In this document: one piece after another, positions 59,301 to 64,000 of the stretch
Position numbering within the stretch: position 1 is the first letter of the stretch
How the letters are laid out: each line of letters starts with the position of its first letter
Assembly: GCA_024516155.1 (NCBI GenBank)
Contig: JAJJXM010000042.1
Location: 434,001-498,000, forward strand
Direction: 5' to 3'
DNA length: 64,000 nucleotides
Source: Pyronema omphalodes
Taxonomy: Eukaryota; Ascomycota; Pezizomycetes; Pezizales; Pyronemataceae
The notes under the pieces: generated by a model
Seen by the model: only the letters and a program-made list of their open reading frames with translations
The model's database searches: none
What the model was told of the DNA's origin: nothing
Made by a program: the position numbers and the translations under genes

Positions 59301-61531
59301 ATGGCCTCCGAGCAGGCTCGCGCCTCCATCGACTCTGCGACCAGCGCGCCGGCCAATGGATCCCCCCGCAAGTCTGAGGATCTCGCCGGTGGGGCTATGA
59401 CACAGACAAGCGCTTTTCAGGCTGCCATTGGAGCATGGAGAAGTATTTCCCCCCATCTCATCTGTTACTAAGAGCCCCACTAACCAACAGACCAGATATT
59501 GACCTCACCTCCCTCCAAAAATCACTCGACTCTACCGCCGACGAGATTGTGAACAGCCAACGGGAGAGCTTAGTAGAGCGAAAAGAGCTTGCACAAAAAA
59601 CAAAAGAGTATCGAAAACTTGACGACGAGCAAAAGAAGGAAGAATGGAAGGGATTGTTGAAATGTAACCCCTCTATTACAAGCTGGCGGGGTAGCTCGGA
59701 TAGCTAATAAACACCTCAAATAGCTTACCAGATCTTTATCGATCATCTCACAACCTCAAAAAAGACGACGGAACAGGCTTTCCTGTCAATCTACTCTACT
59801 CTATCAGAAGCTCCGGACCCATACCCCCTCCTCGAAGCTACAATCGACTCTCTCGTCAACTTTTCGGAGCTACAAACCATGACCAAAGATAATGCTTCAC
59901 TGAAAGCTACCATTAACCGTTTGAACTCCCAAGTTTCAAATCTTGAGTCCTCCATTGCTTCCAAAAATAAAGAGCTTGAACGCAAAGCCTCCGAAAAGGC
60001 CGAAGAAGCCGCAAGAATAGAAACCATCTGGAAGGCGCAATTGGACGAGAAGACCCGTGCCTGGGAAAGCAAAGAAAAAGCCCTGAACGAGAAGCTTGCC
60101 CACCAAGAGGGTGTATTAAAAGAGCTCAAGGCCTCCTACGAAGTTTCCCAACGTATGGGTAACACCTCCACTGACGACGACTTATTGGGCAAAGAGCGTG
60201 CTGCCGAGCTCGAAATTGTAAACCGGGACCTAGAGCGCACCACACTTCGTCTTGCGGAAGCTGAAAGCCGTAACGAAGAGCTCCGTCTCCAGCTTTCCCA
60301 GACTCAGACGGCCTCAGCACCAGCTCCCGTCCAGGATGATGAGACTCTTCTTCGTCTCCAGCACGAGAACGCAACTCTCCTCCGTAAGCTTAACACTGCT
60401 AAAACAGACGCAGAGCAGCTCTCCACCGAGCTCTCCCGAAAGATCCGTACTCTCGAGCGCCAAATTACCGCCTTAGAAGCTGATAAAGCTTCCTTGAAAT
60501 CTCGGGCTGCAGAACACGCAGACTACGCCGATCTCAAGCGGGAATTAGAGATCCTAAAATCCATCGAATTCTCCACTGGTGACGATGATGAGCCCGCCAC
60601 TCCAGCTCCCTCGGACAACGCCCCAGATAGCCTAGAACACCTCCTCCTTGCCCGCAACAAGAAGCTAGGCAATGAACTCACTGTCTTGCGGGTCTCACAC
60701 CAAGACCTTAGCACTCGTCTCGCCAACCTTCAAACTACCCTAGATAGTACCACTGCAGAGTTAACCTCTGCTCGTCAGCTCATCTCCAAACTTGAAGACG
60801 ACTTATTATCAGCCCACACCCCCCAATATGCCCCGGCCTTATCTGTGGTTTCCCGCTCCCTCCCCCGCCGTGTCAGTCCTGCAAGTAGCATCATCGGCAG
60901 CCCTGTCGACTCACTACAGTCACCTGTTAGCTCCAACCCTGGTATCCTACCTATGGTTACCGCCCAGCGTGACCGCTTCCGCACCAGAAATACGGAGCTG
61001 GAGCAGTTACTCGCTACCGCTAATACCACTGTTGCGAACCTTCGCGATGAGGTGGCTGCGCTGCAGAAAGATAATTTGGCCTTGTATGAGAAGACCCGCT
61101 ATGTCGGCTCCTACACCCGCGGCAGTGGTTTTAGCGCAGCCTCCAGCGGGTCTGTGGCTGTCAACATGACTGGCGCAGATAACCGTCAGGGAGGTATTGA
61201 ACGTTACAGACAAGCCTATGAAGCCAATATCTCACCCTTTGAAGCTTTCCGAGGTCGGGAATCTGCGAGAGCATACCGTAGGCTGGGATGTGCGGAGAGG
61301 ATGGTTTATTCGGCCACCCGGGTTATTCTAGCAAATCGAGTTTCTAGGAACTTGTTTGCAGCATATTGTGTTCTGCTACATGTGATGATGATTAGTTGGT
61401 TGTATACGGCGGGGATTGAGGCTACAACGGGGGTTGTTGGGGCAGCGGGAATGGCGGCGGCTGGTGCAGGGAAGGATGCAGTAGAGGGTGCGGCTGCATG
61501 GAAAGAGGAGTCGTTTGATGGGAGGTTATAG
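59301..61531 (+). CDS. COY1: Coy1/CASP golgin (Golgi coiled-coil membrane protein)
   Basis: Three exons: 59301-59442, 59496-59663 and 59724-61531. Introns are 53 and 60 nt, both phase 1, and the product is 705 residues (human CASP is of similar size). The N-terminus has the CASP-family segment WRNIDLTSLQKSLDSTADEI. A long charged coiled coil fills roughly residues 60-590. Ser/Pro-rich linkers sit near 395-440. The conserved C-terminal CASP domain (FEAFRGRESARAYRRLGCAE, then NRVSRNLFAAYCVLLHVMMI) includes a single tail-anchor-like transmembrane helix with the family Tyr and His residues. CASP/Coy1 proteins sit on Golgi membranes by the C-terminus and act as tethers in intra-Golgi and ER-Golgi transport. 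The first exon is easily overlooked because the long ORF starts only at an internal Met (59879). About 30 residues after the helix are Ala/Gly-rich, longer than usual. Confidence 0.95.
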
Positions 61532-62044
61532 ATTTCTAGGTTCGATGGTGTCTTTCGTTGGTTTTAATTTGGTTTGATATTTTGCGTAGGGTGGCGGTAA
61601 TGTGAGGATGGATTGATTGTTGACAGAATTATGAAAGGTAATGGATAACATGATGAAAAAGGATGATTTTACGTACCACCGGCTGTAGACAGCTGGTTAA
61701 ATAAACGTAGTAGTTATGGCATTTAATAAATTAACTATTAGGGTAAATAGATATTGACGCCTAAGTTTTGCGTTGAAACCCCCCTCACCTTGGTTCCCGA
61801 AAATTTCTCCCATTCCCAAGTAAAACTTTCTGGGGCACGGGAAATCACCACACTCGTCATGCATCAGTCATAGTTGCATAGCTTCAATCAACTTGGGTAT
61901 GAGTGGTTTGCTGCATAAGCAACAAAATGACCTTCTCGACAAATTTGGTATGTAAAAATGAGTAATTTGCTGTATGAGAAGTTGCTTGAAGAATGAATAC
62001 GTGATGCTGATTCGAATGGGAAAATTTGAGTGAGAAAAATATAT
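61532..62044. other. COY1 3' flank
   Basis: About 500 bp of AT-rich sequence; no gene or repeat recognised. Probably 3' UTR followed by the 3' flank of tRNA-Leu. Confidence 0.55.
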
Positions 62045-62135
62045 TGCTGACAAGGAGGTTCGAACTCCTGAATCTTTCGATAGTGGGTTGCTTAAGAACT
62101 TAAGTCCACCGCCTTAACCACTCGGCCATATCAGC
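62045..62135 (-). tRNA. tRNA-Leu (TAA) with a short intron
   Basis: On the minus strand the acceptor stem GCTGATA pairs with TGTCAGC (one G-T pair), with discriminator A at 62045. The D arm TGGCCGAGTGGTTAAGGCG is typical of class II tRNA-Leu. Anticodon TAA is at 62102-62100. An insert of about 10 nt (TTCTTAAGCA) follows the base 3' of the anticodon, the usual intron site. A variable arm (TATCGAAAGATT) and the T arm AGGAGTTCGAACCTCCT complete the fold. The anticodon stem has one A-C mismatch at its loop-proximal pair (GTGGA/CCCAC). Confidence 0.9.
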
Positions 62136-63766
62136 TCTTGTTGTACTAGTGTAATTCAAGGTAATTATATACAAAATAGCTGTAATACGCCTGGCTTGTA
62201 ACACAGTGATAAGTATTCGTCGTGTCATAGAGTGATGACTAGATTATATCATTAGACTGTTAATAGCATATTTGAAAGCTCGTTTCCTTGTTTTCGGCCC
62301 CTCTAGTACTCGCTGATATCGAAGTCTCTACAGTAAAAAGTTGTATTCCTGTCCAAAAGCTAGCTTCCGATTCACAACTCAAATTAATATGTTACTAAGA
62401 ACGAAAACATTTGGGAATTCATTTTTGGAGAACCAAGTTCCCTTGAGAGAAGATGTTATTGTGTGGATCTCCAGCATTGTGACAGTGGTTTATTCCAATC
62501 GTAGCTAACAACTCCACCAACACGGTAACACCACGGGGTGTTGCACCTAATGAATGAGGGACCAACATATATACTTGTAAATATTACTTCTACCATCTTG
62601 CGTACTGATAAGAAGCTTAATATAATAGCGGGAAGGAAAAAGCCTGCCAAGGAATAATCTCAATAGGGAAGGACTATGAAGAAGAACCCAATGAAAAACT
62701 CCAAGAAGTAATCCTTAAGAGGAAAGAGCCTATAAAGGGAAGAATGTAAGAAGGAGTAAAGTTCGGTAGAAAAAAACACAACAATAAATAAAATCTGGAA
62801 ATTCATAAATTCATTGACAACTAAAACCAACGTTGAATTAACGTGATCAATCCTTCCGCCGCAGTAGCTGAAGATATTGTCAAAATTAAAGCTCGATTCG
62901 TCACCATCTCACGCGTTTGAAAAAAAAGAAGAAAGGGGAAAAAATAACGTAAAAGCAATAGAAATAGAATGAAAAGATGAATCAAGGACCCCAACGAGAG
63001 GCGGAACAGTGTAAGAAAACTAGAAACTGGCCGAAGCTTACACAAAAATCATCCATTGAGGCTAAACCTGCATGCGTGAAGTCAAGCTGGAAAATTCAAG
63101 TTGCGGGTGTGTGAATGGACAACTTGATGGATTTGATTTCAGTTAAAGATCATTTTCTGATTCAGCTCATTCTGGCGGTGGGTTTCCAGAGAACTGCTAT
63201 GCTACGAGGTAATGTCATGGTTTCTAGGCGGAGACTTGAGGTATCTCATTGCAGGGCTCCCCGCGGTCCGTCTGGTCAAGGTCACGCAAGGGAACGGAAT
63301 GGACCACAAACTGCAATCAAGTCTTGAGTTAGGACTCGGACTGGAGGTCTGTTGGATACCACAAACTGAACTGCCTGAGGTGGCTGTAGTCGACCATGAA
63401 GCTGGTGATAACGTGTGGGATCCAGTGGAATACTAGATCAGTTCATGCAAAGTGAGATTTGTATATTCGCATACTGAGTACAAGGAATGAAAGTTTTGTT
63501 TCGCGATATAGCCATTTACGTGATACAGTGCTTCATGTATCAGAGAAACCCCAAAAATCAAGATTACCACTCGTCTTTGTTGCAACCGCAGTTACCGACG
63601 AAATCGACGAGTTAGCTTAGATTGCTTAGCTGTGAATGGACAGTGAGTCAGAATAGCTCGGTTAACGCATAAATAGCCTCATTAATTATGTTTTCCTTGG
63701 ACAGCAGAGAATGGCCTAGCCCCCGAAGTGGCATTGTATATCATATCACATGCATATGAAGCACCG
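62136..63766. other. spacer with a weak coding-like patch
   Basis: Mostly AT-rich with no gene recognised. The frame at 63212-63436 (+) reads with natural composition (AGLPAVRLVKVTQGNGMDHK, later LPEVAVVDHEAGDNVWDPVE), but the start, splice context and family are unclear. It could be a terminal exon or a relic. Confidence 0.45.
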
Positions 63767-63988
63767 CTATCCATAGATGATAACGTTTTCACCCTTTCTT
63801 ATCCTCTCTTCGGCACGCGTAAGATGGATCCTTTTATATTTTTGCTTTTGCGCTTGTAGAAGATATTCCGGATATACATCAGGTGCGTGTTTCATTCTAC
63901 TATGTTGGATGGAATAGATCAGTCCATAGCCAACCGGCAGCATGACCTGAGATGTTCCGAGAACCATAACGGTAACGGGACACCGCAT
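63767..63988 (-). CDS. possible small membrane protein (edge of window)
   Basis: A 73-codon frame on the minus strand. A hydrophobic segment (VTVMVLGTSQVMLPVGYGLIY) is followed by a basic, helical tail (HAPDVYPEYLLQAQKQKYKR, then LTRAEERIRKGENVIIYG) ending in a stop at 63767. Codon and residue composition look natural, and the single-helix-plus-charged-tail layout recalls small inner-membrane respiratory or assembly factors, but I do not recognise the family. The frame is open to the window edge (four codons before the ATG), so the true start or an upstream exon may lie outside. Confidence 0.4.
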   Translation of the reverse strand: MRCPVTVMVLGTSQVMLPVGYGLIYSIQHSRMKHAPDVYPEYLLQAQKQKYKRIHLTRAEERIRKGENVIIYG

Positions 63989-64000
63989 GGGGAAAAAGGA

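Overview
The window is nuclear DNA of a filamentous ascomycete (Pezizomycotina). Protein genes are split by short introns, mostly 50-90 nt, with GTAAGT/GTATGT-type donors, CTAAC/CTGAC-like branch sites and one GC-AG intron. Three tRNA genes carry anticodon-loop introns. The protein set is typically fungal: GABA transaminase, PP1, Yta7/Abo1, Vps3, a Coy1/CASP golgin and a CipC-like DUF3759 protein. The class cannot be fixed from this sequence. The very abundant microsatellites and long gene-poor spacers are unlike compact Eurotiomycete or Sordariomycete genomes.

Layout: 1-190 is the 3' end of a GPI-anchored protein. tRNA-Asp lies at 1632-1716. A large Yta7/ATAD2-type chromatin AAA-ATPase (3265-8325, minus) is followed by an F-box/ankyrin gene (9760-11156, minus). 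A simple-repeat spacer leads to eL29 (16200-16833, minus) and tRNA-Asn (17232-17321). Then come a diverged two-copy dispersed repeat (18300-19060 and 24533-25435) flanking a mitochondrial GABA aminotransferase gene (20235-22496, minus), an unrecognised probable mitochondrial protein (26585-29354, minus) and PP1 (33293-34459, plus, behind a long pyrimidine-rich leader). From 34.5 to 46.8 kb no cellular gene is recognisable. This stretch holds a striking block of tandem satellites (35.3-37 kb) and a 1.57 kb terminal-inverted-repeat element with TA flanks (41374-42944). A GMC-type flavoprotein oxidoreductase follows (46848-49151, plus), then a 5'-truncated LINE with a perfect 12-bp target-site duplication (50111-51209) and a DUF3759/CipC gene (51756-52313, minus). 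After another spacer come the divergent pair VPS3 (55544-59045, minus) and COY1/CASP (59301-61531, plus). tRNA-Leu(TAA) is at 62045-62135 (minus), and a possible small membrane-protein gene touches the right edge.

The genes form no cluster or operon: they are ordinary housekeeping genes separated by repeat-rich spacers. The one functional theme is membrane trafficking in the divergent pair, with VPS3 (CORVET tethering at endosomes) and COY1 (golgin in Golgi transport) sharing about 255 bp of promoter. I found no convincing new multi-gene system. The most interesting observations are the non-autonomous TA-flanked element, the two-copy repeat family, the LINE insertion, the compound G-rich satellite, and an 81-codon open extension behind the YTA7 stop codon.
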